Below are positions 7,431-15,526 of a stretch of 64,000 nt of DNA, piece after piece. Below the pieces are notes generated by a model. It made no database searches. It saw only the letters and a list, made by a program, of their open reading frames with translations, and was not told the DNA's origin. The DNA lies in assembly GCA_002348615.1 (NCBI GenBank), contig DEBR01000002.1, positions 121,441 through 185,440 of the forward strand. The letters run 5' to 3'. This stretch comes from Candidatus Saccharibacteria bacterium UBA2951 (GTDB lineage Bacteria > Patescibacteriota > Saccharimonadia > Saccharimonadales > Saccharimonadaceae). The stretch's first letter is position 1. Each line of letters starts with the position of its first letter. A program made the translations under genes and the position numbers.

Positions 7431-7985
7431 TCATCGAAGACGTTCCGTCCGCCCGTCAGGAGCGACCCGTATAAGCTGTGATGGCGTGCGGTCGGTCACC
7501 GTGCCCCCATCGACATAAAAGTCCACACCATTACCAAAGTACGCGGCAGCCTGGTGAATATCTATTGCCGGCTCTTCGCCTTCCGGATTAGCGCTTGGTG
7601 CGACGAGCGGGCCGGTATTTCGAAGCAACTGCCGTAAAGCCGCGTCGTCCGGCAGACGGTAAGCAACGGAGCCGTTAGCACGACGAATCCATTCGGGTGC
7701 GTTTTCAGATGGCAATATAATGCTTATTTTGCCTGGCCAAGAAGCAGTAATTATTGGCTTCGCCAGTTCAGGCGGTTCGTCGTACACCTGGCCTGGCATG
7801 CCAATTAATACGATAGGTGATTTGGCTTCGTCGCGGTGCTTCAGGTCGTAAATACGCTGAACTGCCACTTGGTCATCGGCGCGCCCAACCAGGCCGTATA
7901 ACGTGTCAGTCCGAATAACGCCAATACCACCCGACTTTAAAATACGGATAACTTGAGGGTCGTTTATAGATGAGAACACCTTCAT
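7431..7985 (-). CDS. tsaC: L-threonylcarbamoyladenylate synthase (Sua5/YrdC/TsaC)
   Basis: Makes threonylcarbamoyl-AMP from threonine, bicarbonate and ATP for the t6A37 modification of ANN-reading tRNAs. The YrdC signature RTDTLYGL is at residues 25-32, followed by LKHRDEAKSP, the SWPGKISIIL strand region and VAPSANPEGEEP. At 184 aa it is the short YrdC-only form without the Sua5 C-terminal domain. The start at 7985 is preceded by TATAGC seven bases upstream, implying a leaderless mRNA; the longer upstream frame would run into the divergent mscS gene. The partner tsa genes are not in the window. Confidence 0.9.
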   Translation of the reverse strand: MKVFSSINDPQVIRILKSGGIGVIRTDTLYGLVGRADDQVAVQRIYDLKHRDEAKSPIVLIGMPGQVYDEPPELAKPIITASWPGKISIILPSENAPEWIRRANGSVAYRLPDDAALRQLLRNTGPLVAPSANPEGEEPAIDIHQAAAYFGNGVDFYVDGGTVTDRTPSQLIRVAPDGRTERLR

Positions 7986-7992
7986 GTCACGT

Positions 7993-8000
7993 GCTATACT
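7993..8000. promoter_or_regulatory. Overlapping divergent -10 boxes of tsaC and mscS
   Basis: The eight bases GCTATACT read TATACT on the plus strand (7995-8000, seven bases before the mscS ATG) and TATAGC on the minus strand (7998-7993, seven bases before the tsaC ATG). The two start codons are only 22 nt apart, so both mRNAs should be leaderless and the two polymerases cannot bind at once. Confidence 0.6.
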
Positions 8001-8007
8001 ACCACAT

Positions 8008-8886
8008 ATGGGACCCCTCAAAAACCAACAGCTTTTTAACACGCTCGGCACCTGGCTGCACGATAACTGGTTCGAACTTATCGTCATTTTGCTCGCGGCG
8101 TTCATTGCCTATTTCGCCGGTACGCGAATCGTCGCGTTCATTGTTAAACGCGCCGTCAAGGGTGCCCGTCACCGGGCATGGCACAAAAAAGATATCGAAA
8201 AACGGCAAAAGACGCTGGTCGGCCTGTTCGTTAGCATTTGGCGTATCGTCATATTCTTTACGGTACTGTATGCCCTACTGGCTGTCTTTTTTCCGAATAT
8301 CGGTGCCGCCATGGCTCCGCTGTTCGCGAGCGCCGGCATTATTGGCGTAGCCTTAGGCTTCGGTGCCCAGTCGCTCATTAAAGATTTCTTGTCGGGTATA
8401 TTCATTATTTCTGAAAACCAGTACCGAGTCGGTGATGTCATCGACATCGAAGGGTTTTCCGGCACTGTCGAACGGATCGGTACCCGAAGCACGGTACTGC
8501 GTGACGTCGATGGCAACGTGCATTATTTCCCGAACGGTATGGTGCAGCATGTAATCAATAAGACCATGGGCTATAGCATGGCCCGATTTACGATGTTGCT
8601 TCATCCCGACACCGATATAGATATGGCGTCTGAGCTAATCGATTCTGTCGGCAAGGCACTCAGCGAAGAAGAAGCCTGGAAAGACAAGATATTAAGCGCT
8701 CCGGCGTTCGTTTCGGTCGGTGAAATTACAGGCAGTTCGGTCGAAATCATCGTCGCTGGTAAAACGCAACCGAGCGATCAGTGGAGCGTCGTATCAGAAA
8801 TGCGTCGCCGCTTGCTCGAAGAATTCGAAAGCAAACAGGTCCGTCTTGCGGTCACGCCCTTCCCTACCACGGGTCTTAAAAAGTAG
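8008..8886 (+). CDS. mscS: Small-conductance mechanosensitive channel (MscS family)
   Basis: A membrane channel that opens under tension and protects against osmotic downshock. 292 aa with three N-terminal membrane helices, the pore-helix motif GVALGFGAQSLIKDFLSGIF (about residues 112-131), then the beta domain (YRVGDVIDIEG, FPNGMV) and a mixed C-terminal domain. The start MGPLKNQQ is chosen because the promoter -10 lies seven bases before it; an ATG 24 bases further upstream lies in front of that promoter. A single MscS with no accessory domains. Confidence 0.92.
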   Translation: MGPLKNQQLFNTLGTWLHDNWFELIVILLAAFIAYFAGTRIVAFIVKRAVKGARHRAWHKKDIEKRQKTLVGLFVSIWRIVIFFTVLYALLAVFFPNIGAAMAPLFASAGIIGVALGFGAQSLIKDFLSGIFIISENQYRVGDVIDIEGFSGTVERIGTRSTVLRDVDGNVHYFPNGMVQHVINKTMGYSMARFTMLLHPDTDIDMASELIDSVGKALSEEEAWKDKILSAPAFVSVGEITGSSVEIIVAGKTQPSDQWSVVSEMRRRLLEEFESKQVRLAVTPFPTTGLKK

Positions 8887-8887
8887 C

Positions 8888-9265
8888 TCAATCTCGGTCA
8901 AGTGCCAATGCGCTATCGCTTAGCGCGTCGCCCGAAAAGGCGTCGAGCTCGATCAACGCTTCGGCGGCCTTTTTCTTGTAGAGAGTGTCAAACTCGTTCA
9001 AGGTATCTTTAGTAATCGGTCCATCACCCGAAAAGCCGTTAAAGACTTCTTTGTCTTTGACTGCTTCTTGCCGAGCGCTGTCGTACCCTGGTCGTGACAG
9101 ATCAAGCTGGAGTGTCCCGCTGCTTTGATACAGACTCAATGCGACATACACTAAGAACAAAGAGATCAGAATGACTAAGATGACCATGCTGAAAAACTGA
9201 TGGGCTCGCACGGTGCGAATAGCAATCGTGTCATGACCTTCAGCAAAATGCGGATGATCGCTCAT
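8888..9265 (-). CDS. Hypothetical single-pass membrane protein
   Basis: 125 aa, not recognised. A cytoplasmic N-terminus of about 25 residues is followed by one hydrophobic helix (about 26-48) and an acidic extracytoplasmic tail. Its ATG overlaps the stop of the preceding secreted-protein gene by four bases (ATGA), so the two are translationally coupled and probably work together at the cell envelope. No domain is evident. Confidence 0.65.
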   Translation of the reverse strand: MSDHPHFAEGHDTIAIRTVRAHQFFSMVILVILISLFLVYVALSLYQSSGTLQLDLSRPGYDSARQEAVKDKEVFNGFSGDGPITKDTLNEFDTLYKKKAAEALIELDAFSGDALSDSALALDRD

Positions 9266-9792
9266 GAATGCTCCTTGTCATAGGCGGCCTTGAAATCGGT
9301 GAATGTCGCGCCATATTGTCGTACAAGGTCCTTGATGGTTTGGTTCGTCTTAGACAGTTCATTACGTTTTTCGCGTGCGATCAAAAGGGCGTTATAGAAT
9401 GCAACTGGCTCGCGGGTACAGTTAATTTCGAGTACCTTAGACAAGGCATTGTCGTACTGAATGTATTGGTCATAGAACTTCGTGTAGGCTTCGTTATAAT
9501 CGGCCGTTATGGTGAGTAATGCGCCGCCATCGAGCTGGTTTGATGCCAGGCGGCGGTTCAGCGGTACCATTAGCTTGTCGCTGATCGTGCGATACAGGTT
9601 GCCTCGATCATTGCGAAGAAACGCGTCTGTCTGATGCAGACGGTTCAGTGCCGCCTGATTCTCAACGCAGTGGCTGCGAATACGCGCGATCTTTTCAGGC
9701 GTGATGGTCGCAGCCGCACCGGCCTCACGAACCGACATGACCATGCAAGCACCTAGCAGTAGCGTCACCGCCATCAAAAGACGAAATTTCAT
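9262..9792 (-). CDS. Hypothetical secreted helical protein
   Basis: 176 aa with a clear N-terminal signal peptide (hydrophobic core about residues 5-20, probable cleavage after AGA near 26) and a mature all-helical domain containing two cysteines (SHCVEN and INCTRE) that could form a disulfide. CATACT lies seven bases before the ATG, so the mRNA is probably leaderless. It is the first gene of a two-gene operon with the single-pass membrane protein. The family is not recognised. Confidence 0.68.
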   Translation of the reverse strand: MKFRLLMAVTLLLGACMVMSVREAGAAATITPEKIARIRSHCVENQAALNRLHQTDAFLRNDRGNLYRTISDKLMVPLNRRLASNQLDGGALLTITADYNEAYTKFYDQYIQYDNALSKVLEINCTREPVAFYNALLIAREKRNELSKTNQTIKDLVRQYGATFTDFKAAYDKEHS

Positions 9793-9817
9793 GATAATTA
9801 GTATGCGACGTCCGCCC

Positions 9818-10618
9818 CTATTTGGTCAAATGAAGCCGGCCGTCAGTGGCCATCACTAACCCCTCGCTTTGGAGACCCGCCAGAGCTTGCTCGAATCGCT
9901 CGTCAGCGTGTAGTTCGCGTCGTAGAGTCCGTTCGTCGCAATCACCTGCCGCCAACCAGCGCACGATTTGTCCGCGAACCTGACGAACGCTACCTTCAAG
10001 CGGCGGTTGTTTTTTGTAGTGTTTGCTTGATGTAACGTTACGGATGCCTTGTGTTTTCAACCAACTTCCGTAATCCATTAATGACCAATAAAACTCGCGC
10101 GGGTGTTCGCGGTCTAGCGTTTCAGTTAACTTCTCTATGATTTGTTTGTCATCAACGGCTTCAATATCATTAAAGAAATGGTGAATATAAACGGTACGGA
10201 TATTCGTTTCTACAAATATTGCAGGATGGTTGAACGCATAGGCCAAGATCGCTCCTGCGGTATTCTTACCAACACCCGGCAAGTGTAAAATGTCAGGTTC
10301 AGACTGCGGAAACCGGCCGTCAAACTCGCTTACGATCCGCTGTGCTGCTTGGTGCAGGAACTTCGCCCGGCGGTTATACCCAAGCCCTTGCCAGGCAATC
10401 AGCACGTCGGCCAAGCCTGCACCGGCCAACGCATGTTCATTTGGAAATAGGTTGGTAAACTCTTTAAATTTCGGAATCACGCGCGACACCTGCGTCTGCT
10501 GCAGCATAAGTTCGCTGACGAGTACGTAATATGGCCTGGTGTCTTGGCGCCACGGCATGTCGCGGTAGAGCTCTTTACCCTTTTGCCACAGCAGCTCTTT
10601 GAACTCATCGTTTTGCAC
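9818..10618 (-). CDS. MutY-like adenine DNA glycosylase lacking the Fe-S cluster
   Basis: A base-excision glycosylase of the HhH-GPD superfamily, expected to remove A opposite 8-oxoG. The catalytic Glu region SELMLQQTQV (E36) and helix-hairpin-helix LPGVGKNTAGAI (113-124) are intact. In place of the usual LDGNV the sequence reads VETNI, so the canonical catalytic Asp position carries Glu (E137). The four C-terminal cysteines of the 4Fe-4S cluster are absent: LMDYGSWLK is followed by SSKHYKK. The 266 aa end in a short winged-helix-like region without the NUDIX-like domain. The start is a GTG six bases after a TACAAT -10 box, that is, leaderless. Divergent from msrA. Confidence 0.83.
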   Translation of the reverse strand: MQNDEFKELLWQKGKELYRDMPWRQDTRPYYVLVSELMLQQTQVSRVIPKFKEFTNLFPNEHALAGAGLADVLIAWQGLGYNRRAKFLHQAAQRIVSEFDGRFPQSEPDILHLPGVGKNTAGAILAYAFNHPAIFVETNIRTVYIHHFFNDIEAVDDKQIIEKLTETLDREHPREFYWSLMDYGSWLKTQGIRNVTSSKHYKKQPPLEGSVRQVRGQIVRWLAAGDCDERTLRRELHADERFEQALAGLQSEGLVMATDGRLHLTK

Positions 10619-10624
10619 CCCTTT

Positions 10625-10642
10625 ATTGTACAGGGGTATACT
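10625..10642. promoter_or_regulatory. Back-to-back -10 boxes of mutY-like gene and msrA
   Basis: Minus-strand TACAAT (10630-10625) sits six bases before the GTG of the glycosylase gene, and plus-strand TATACT (10637-10642) six bases before the msrA ATG. Both oxidative-damage genes thus start from one 30-nt divergent control region. Confidence 0.6.
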
Positions 10643-10648
10643 AGTACT

Positions 10649-11179
10649 ATGACGACGTACGTTCTGGCAGGAGGCTGCTTTTGGTGCTTGGACGCTGTAT
10701 TCCGACGGCTTGATGGCGTAACTCAGTCAACCTGCGGCTATGCCGGTGGTACAAAGGAAGAAGCTGATTACTACCGTGTTGCCAGTGGTCAGACGGGACA
10801 TGCCGAAAGCGTGCGTGTGACCTTCGACGAATCGAAACTTCCGAAAGAGGACCTGCTAGACATGTTCTTTTTGATCCATAACCCTACTACTTTAAACCGC
10901 CAAGGCGCGGACACCGGACCGCAATACCGTAGTGCGATGTTTTACGAAAGCGATGAGCAAAAGGCTGGGTTTGAAGCCGCGGCCGATCGTGCTCAAAACC
11001 ATTGGGATGACCCGATCGTTACTGAAATTACGCCACTTGATGCGTTTTATGAAGCCGAGCCGGAGCACCAGGATTACTTTACGAACAATCCCGCCAATCC
11101 ATACTGTTCGGTCGTCATTAATCCCAAAGTTGTAAAAGCCAAAAAAGAATACGCTAAGTACTTTAAGGAGGTAGTATGA
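10649..11179 (+). CDS. msrA: Peptide-methionine (S)-S-oxide reductase
   Basis: Reduces methionine-S-sulfoxide in proteins or free methionine. The active site GGCFWCLD is at residues 8-15 (catalytic Cys10, in the family GCFW motif), followed by the family CGYAGG and the YRSAMFY region. 176 aa is normal for a stand-alone MsrA. The start is set by TATACT six bases upstream, which makes the mRNA leaderless. It overlaps the next gene by ATGA and sits opposite the mutY-like gene, which suggests a shared oxidative-damage response. Confidence 0.95.
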   Translation: MTTYVLAGGCFWCLDAVFRRLDGVTQSTCGYAGGTKEEADYYRVASGQTGHAESVRVTFDESKLPKEDLLDMFFLIHNPTTLNRQGADTGPQYRSAMFYESDEQKAGFEAAADRAQNHWDDPIVTEITPLDAFYEAEPEHQDYFTNNPANPYCSVVINPKVVKAKKEYAKYFKEVV

Positions 11180-11814
11180 AACTGACCAAATATGAACACG
11201 CGTGTTTCACGGTTGAAAAAGATGGCAAGCTGCTCATCGTCGACCCAGGTGGCTGGACGACCGACCTGCCGGCACTTGAAAGCGTGGTTGCCATTGTCGT
11301 AACCCATGAACATCCGGATCATTTTGACGTGAATGCCCTTGGCGCGATTATCGGCCATAACCCGGATGCCCATATTTACGCCCATGAAGACATCACCCGT
11401 CAGTTTGGCGACACGTTGCCGGCAACCGCCGTGGTCGCGGGTGAAGGTATTGAAGCCGGACCGTTTAAACTTGAGTTCTACGGTGGCGAACACGCCACTA
11501 TTCACCCCGACATGCCGGTAGCCGCCAACCTTGGCGTGATGATCAACGGCAAAATCTATTACCCTGGCGACTCATTCGTTCGACCCGACCGACCGGTCGA
11601 TGTGCTTGCCCTTCCGACCGCCGCGCCGTGGCTGAAAATTAGTGAAACGTTCGATTTTTTGACAGCCGTCAAACCACGTTTGGCGTTCCCCACGCACGAC
11701 GCCATTTCATCCGATGTCGGTAAACAGTTGTCAGACCGTATGGTTCCGATATTCGCCGAAAAGGTTGGCACGACGTACCAGCGTCTACATGAGCCGATTG
11801 AAATTGATGAATGA
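11176..11814 (+). CDS. Metallo-beta-lactamase fold hydrolase (UPF0173-like)
   Basis: A 212-aa MBL-fold protein with the metal motif THEHPDHFD (residues 43-51), a later GGEHA, the YPGDS strand and a C-terminal PTHDA histidine. It resembles the UlaG/UPF0173 group of single-domain metal-dependent hydrolases; the substrate is unknown. Start codon and msrA stop overlap by ATGA, with AAGGAGG just upstream inside msrA, so translation is coupled. The next glycosylase gene overlaps its 3' end, making a three-gene repair-type operon. Confidence 0.85.
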   Translation: MKLTKYEHACFTVEKDGKLLIVDPGGWTTDLPALESVVAIVVTHEHPDHFDVNALGAIIGHNPDAHIYAHEDITRQFGDTLPATAVVAGEGIEAGPFKLEFYGGEHATIHPDMPVAANLGVMINGKIYYPGDSFVRPDRPVDVLALPTAAPWLKISETFDFLTAVKPRLAFPTHDAISSDVGKQLSDRMVPIFAEKVGTTYQRLHEPIEIDE

Positions 11815-12427
11815 GGCACTGGAACATCTGCTCGCGAATGATCCCGTCATCGCACGGCTGATTAACGACTACCCTGTTCCAACGCTCAAAAAACACGGTA
11901 ACTATTACCAAGAGTTAGTCGACAGTATTATTTCGCAGCAACTCAGCGTCAAGGCAGCGAGGGCGATTGAAGGGCGGTTCAAGGACTTGTTCGACGGTCG
12001 ATTCCCGGAACCCGAAGAAATTCTGACAAAAGATGTCGAGGAACTGCGGGCTATCGGCTTTAGCCGCCCGAAAGCGCGCTATGTCCAGGACTTAGCTCAG
12101 AAAATCATCGACGGCGAAGTCACGTTTGAAGGAATCGACGAGCTTAGCAACGATGAGATCATCGCTGAACTCACCAAGGTCAAAGGAATCGGTGAATGGA
12201 CGGTACATATGTTCTTGATGTTTTGCATGGGACGGCTAAACGTACTGCCAGTCGGCGACCTTGGCATCCGTAACGGCATAACTAAACTTTATGAATTCGA
12301 AACGACTGCCACTCCGGACGACGTGCGGGATGTCGCCGAAAAAAACAACTGGCGGCCGTATGAATCGGTCGCCAGTTGGTACGTGTGGCAAAGTTTGGAT
12401 AACGTGCCAGCTACTTCGTCGTCTTAG
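11807..12427 (+). CDS. AlkA-type DNA-3-methyladenine glycosylase II
   Basis: A 206-aa HhH-GPD base-excision enzyme for alkylated purines. SIISQQLSVKAA opens the domain, the helix-hairpin-helix reads VKGIGEWT (about residues 125-132) and the catalytic aspartate is in PVGDLGIRNG (D151). It lacks the N-terminal domain of E. coli AlkA and resembles the short Mag/AlkA forms. The ATG at 11807 overlaps the MBL gene by eight bases; an ATG 18 bases upstream in frame is an alternative. Its 3' end overlaps the convergent YtxH-like gene by 17 bases. Confidence 0.86.
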   Translation: MNEALEHLLANDPVIARLINDYPVPTLKKHGNYYQELVDSIISQQLSVKAARAIEGRFKDLFDGRFPEPEEILTKDVEELRAIGFSRPKARYVQDLAQKIIDGEVTFEGIDELSNDEIIAELTKVKGIGEWTVHMFLMFCMGRLNVLPVGDLGIRNGITKLYEFETTATPDDVRDVAEKNNWRPYESVASWYVWQSLDNVPATSSS

Positions 12428-12809
12428 CTTTCGGCTTAACGTTTGCGCGGACATCGCGTTCAACCGCTTTGGCGGTAGCTTTGGCATCTTTAGCGACACG
12501 CTCACCGCGCACCTTGGCTTCAGCAGCGAGCCGTTCGGCCTCGTCGCGCATGACCCCCGCTGAATTACGAGCGCTCTCGGCCATACCTTTGGCTTCCTTG
12601 CCTACTTTGCCGGCACCTGTCTTGACCGATTCGCTGGCAGCGGTGGCAGCTGCCTTCGCCTGTTCGGCGCGAAGCTTGGCTTCGGCTTTGGCGTCTTCAG
12701 CCTTGTTTTTAATGTCAGCTCGGGTCTCCTTGCCGCTTTTCGGAGCGACCAGGATTCCGGCTACAAAGCCGGCGATACTCGCTAGTAGAACTTTCAATAA
12801 ACGACTCAT
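12411..12809 (-). CDS. YtxH-like membrane-anchored helical protein
   Basis: 132 aa: a glycine-containing N-terminal membrane helix (VLLASIAGFVAGILVAP, about residues 7-23) followed by an Ala/Lys/Glu-rich helix extending to the C-terminus, as in YtxH/late-embryogenesis-like stress proteins. AGGAGG precedes the ATG. It follows the DUF948-like gene by eight bases; in Firmicutes the same two families (YtxG/YtxH) are encoded together and linked to general stress, so the pair here is the equivalent. Molecular role unknown. Confidence 0.8.
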   Translation of the reverse strand: MSRLLKVLLASIAGFVAGILVAPKSGKETRADIKNKAEDAKAEAKLRAEQAKAAATAASESVKTGAGKVGKEAKGMAESARNSAGVMRDEAERLAAEAKVRGERVAKDAKATAKAVERDVRANVKPKAKTTK

Positions 12810-12817
12810 ATTTCCTC

Positions 12818-13036
12818 CTATTTCTTACGGAACGCTTTAACGGCTTCGGCGAACACCCTTGCGGGGTTCAGCCAGTTTGTCGCCGATGATATGTTGTGCG
12901 TGATCGCATCGACGTTTTTCGCGATGCTGTTCACTTTAATAATAACCAGTGTCACTGCAGCAAGCAACGCTATTATGACCACCGATAGTAACACGACGGC
13001 AATCGTCAGAAGCGTGACAATAAGGTTCGTATCCAT
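12818..13036 (-). CDS. DUF948-like small membrane protein
   Basis: 72 aa: one long hydrophobic helix (about residues 6-33) followed by a short amphipathic region with a DAITHNISSATNWL pattern, resembling truncated DUF948/YtxG proteins. AAAGGCGGTG precedes the ATG. First gene of a two-gene operon with the YtxH-like protein. The function of the family is not known; it is associated with envelope stress in other bacteria. Confidence 0.72.
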   Translation of the reverse strand: MDTNLIVTLLTIAVVLLSVVIIALLAAVTLVIIKVNSIAKNVDAITHNISSATNWLNPARVFAEAVKAFRKK

Positions 13037-13081
13037 TAGGCACCGCCTTTCTTATGTTAGGAAGTTAGTATTATTAGTATA

Positions 13082-13639
13082 TCACTTTTTTACTGCTTTT
13101 GCAATATGCACCATGTAGGGCGCAAGTACTGTCAGGCATAGCACGATGGTCGCAAGGTGTCCGACGAACCATATAGTGTGTCGGCGCGCACCTAAGACAC
13201 TTGAATACCTAGGCCTCACTACATTATCGATTGCCGCCCTAACACTATGGACTGAAACATCAAAATGTTCCGGCAACGTATTGGTAGCCTGATCGAGCGC
13301 TGGCACTTTACGGCGTAGCCTGCTTGAAATCGGTGTGTCCGGTCGGGTAACGCCGCATAACGTGATGACGCGTGAAACTCGCTTGTCCTCGACCGAAGTA
13401 TGCAGCGCCAATGTCGCGCCCGCACTCTCGCCAACCAACACGATACGTGAACCCGTAGGTACCGCGTCTATGGCAGTTTTAATCAAGCTCATTTTTTGAT
13501 TCATATCCCGTCCGTCATACCAATCAATTTTGACCGGCGTGACAGACACACCCCATATTCTCCACCAGAAAAGCGCGATAGAACGCAGACGGTGATAGCC
13601 GTCGCCCAGTCCGGGCACGTATATGATGCGCGTCGTCAT
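13082..13639 (-). CDS. Alpha/beta-hydrolase-like protein with C-terminal membrane helix
   Basis: 185 aa. Residues 1-80 look like the N-terminal half of an alpha/beta hydrolase: IIYVPGLGDG (oxyanion loop region) and the nucleophile elbow GESAG with Ser72. The C-terminus has a hydrophobic segment (about 160-180), so the enzyme may be membrane-tethered. It is short for the fold, and an obvious acid-His pair is not evident, although a His lies near residue 155. TATACT lies seven bases before the ATG, giving a leaderless mRNA. The substrate is unknown. Confidence 0.62.
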   Translation of the reverse strand: MTTRIIYVPGLGDGYHRLRSIALFWWRIWGVSVTPVKIDWYDGRDMNQKMSLIKTAIDAVPTGSRIVLVGESAGATLALHTSVEDKRVSRVITLCGVTRPDTPISSRLRRKVPALDQATNTLPEHFDVSVHSVRAAIDNVVRPRYSSVLGARRHTIWFVGHLATIVLCLTVLAPYMVHIAKAVKK

Positions 13640-13646
13640 TACCCCA

Positions 13647-13667
13647 AGTATACCAGCGTGCTACAGT
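13647..13667. promoter_or_regulatory. Divergent -10 boxes for two leaderless genes
   Basis: Minus-strand TATACT (13652-13647), seven bases from the hydrolase-like ATG, and plus-strand TACAGT (13662-13667), six bases from the ATG at 13674. The start codons lie 34 nt apart. Confidence 0.55.
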
Positions 13668-13673
13668 GGAACT

Positions 13674-14123
13674 ATGAGCAAGCTTACAGTTATGCGAGCT
13701 TTGACTGCCCGTTTTGCGCGGCGATTCATCCGGCTTGCCGACCTTATTGTTGGCACCGTTGCAATTGTTCTGGTCGCTGGCGTTTGGGCGCTCGCTTACT
13801 TTTTCAGTGCCTGGTGGTGGCTGCTGATTCTGCCGGTCTTGTTCCTACTCGGTTTATACGTGATCGTCCGACTCATTGTCGCGGTTGTCATTTCCCAGGT
13901 TCATGTCGGTCAACTGAGCAAAGAACAACGAACGGCGCTCGATGATTTCATAGACAAAGTCCAGCAAGTGCTAGAAGCCCGGGCGACGCCTCTCCCTATC
14001 ATTGCCCTGATTTGCATTAAAGATATAGTCGTTCACCGAGACCTCAAGACAGTACGAAAAATCATCAGCGAAACCACCGGGCTTCGGCGCGACTACCAAG
14101 CGTTAGAAAAACTATTCAATTAA
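13674..14123 (+). CDS. Hypothetical two-helix membrane protein
   Basis: 149 aa, not recognised. A basic N-terminus is followed by two adjoining hydrophobic helices (about residues 24-47 and 52-75) and a soluble C-terminal helical domain that would lie in the cytoplasm. The ATG is six bases after a TACAGT -10 box. The 3' end overlaps the convergent aspS by four bases. No motif suggests a function. Confidence 0.65.
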   Translation: MSKLTVMRALTARFARRFIRLADLIVGTVAIVLVAGVWALAYFFSAWWWLLILPVLFLLGLYVIVRLIVAVVISQVHVGQLSKEQRTALDDFIDKVQQVLEARATPLPIIALICIKDIVVHRDLKTVRKIISETTGLRRDYQALEKLFN

Positions 14124-15424
14124 GGCGCAAGCCGGTTGATATCACGTGGGAAGAGCGTTGCTTCTTTGACGTTGTGAAGACCGATGGTCTTTTGGACCAG
14201 ACGATCGATACCAAAGCCACAACCACCGTGCTGCGGCAAACCATACTTGAAAGCAGAAAGATAATACTTAAAACCGTCTGCCGTAACGTCGAGTCCCGCG
14301 GCCGTCATTTGTTCTACCATCTTTTCGTAGTTGTTTTCACGAAGTGGCACAGTCGCGATTTCGAGACCGCGGTACAGCAGGTCTGCCCAGGCCACGGTGT
14401 CTTCTTTAAATTTGTGGTAGAACTTGCCAGCTTCTTTTGGAAAGTCAGTGGCGTACACCAGGTCGCTGCCAAGTTCTTTTCGGGCATAGTCAGCGATCCA
14501 GCGCTCTTCGTCCGGAATCAAGTCTTTTTCGTTCGTGGTATCGGTATCCGTTGCTTTGGTATACATGTCGTGGATTTCGGCGATAGTGAACTTTGGCACG
14601 TCGTCAGTTAATTTCAGTTCTGGCGCGTTTAGTGACTTCAGGTCGTCGGCATGTATATCGTAAACGGTGCGAAGCGCATGCTTGGTCATGTTAGCTACCA
14701 TGTCCATGACTTCCTGGTGGCTTTCAACGAAGCCCATCTCAAGGTCAAGCATAGTCAGCTCCGTCAAATGACGCGTTGTCGCCGACGGTTCGGCGCGGTA
14801 GCTGTGGCCGATTTCGTACACGCGTTCAAACACGCCGACCATGATTTGCTTATAAAACTGCGGGCTTTGGGCAAGTGTGGCGGTCTGACCAAAGTAGTCC
14901 AGTTTAAATACCTCGGCCCCGCCTTCGGTCGGTTCACCCAGTAGCTTTGGCGTGTCAATTTCGACGAATTCGTTGTCGTCCAGAAACTGCCGAAGCGAAC
15001 GCGTCAGCGCGCCCCGAATCTTGAAGATTTTCTGTTCCTGCATATTGCGTAGGTTCAGTACTCGGTGCTCGAACAAGGTGTCCAGATTTTCGGACTTGTG
15101 GCTTATCGGTTTGTCGATTTCGATTGGCGGCTCTTCAGTAACGGGACTTAAGACTTCGACTGACACGTCATGCAGCTCGGCGCCGCCCGGTGCGCGTTCG
15201 TCGGCTACCACGTTACCGGTAAAGCTGACGACCGTGCCAACCTGCATGCCACGCAGCTTTTCAAGTTCGTCCTTGTTATCAATCAGGTTCTGCGCCAAGC
15301 CGCTACGGTCGCGCACGGTCAAAAAATTAAGACCGCCCAGGAGTCGCTTTTTGTGTAGCCAACCCTGGATAGTAATTTGTTCGCCGATGTGTGCGGGAAT
15401 ATCCCGAATGAGTGTTCTTGCCAT
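14120..15424 (-). CDS. aspS: Aspartyl-tRNA synthetase, archaeal type (possibly non-discriminating)
   Basis: Class IIb aminoacyl-tRNA synthetase, 434 aa, without the GAD insertion of the long bacterial AspRS. An N-terminal OB-fold anticodon-binding domain (about residues 1-100) is followed by the catalytic core with YRAEPSATTRHLTELTMLD (motif 2) and GGCGFGIDRLVQ (motif 3). The RAE-x-S-x-TTRH pattern matches archaeal AspRS better than AsnRS. In this class the enzyme often charges tRNA-Asn as well, which then needs GatCAB; whether it does here cannot be told. TATAAT nine bases before the ATG implies a 5' UTR of only two or three bases. Confidence 0.88.
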   Translation of the reverse strand: MARTLIRDIPAHIGEQITIQGWLHKKRLLGGLNFLTVRDRSGLAQNLIDNKDELEKLRGMQVGTVVSFTGNVVADERAPGGAELHDVSVEVLSPVTEEPPIEIDKPISHKSENLDTLFEHRVLNLRNMQEQKIFKIRGALTRSLRQFLDDNEFVEIDTPKLLGEPTEGGAEVFKLDYFGQTATLAQSPQFYKQIMVGVFERVYEIGHSYRAEPSATTRHLTELTMLDLEMGFVESHQEVMDMVANMTKHALRTVYDIHADDLKSLNAPELKLTDDVPKFTIAEIHDMYTKATDTDTTNEKDLIPDEERWIADYARKELGSDLVYATDFPKEAGKFYHKFKEDTVAWADLLYRGLEIATVPLRENNYEKMVEQMTAAGLDVTADGFKYYLSAFKYGLPQHGGCGFGIDRLVQKTIGLHNVKEATLFPRDINRLAP

Positions 15425-15526
15425 ACTTTGGTTATTATACCCCGGCTGACACCTTATCACCAGAGGTGATTGCCAGTTCGGCACGTTGCTGTCATACTAT
15501 ATCCAAACCGTAAGCTTTATATAAAC

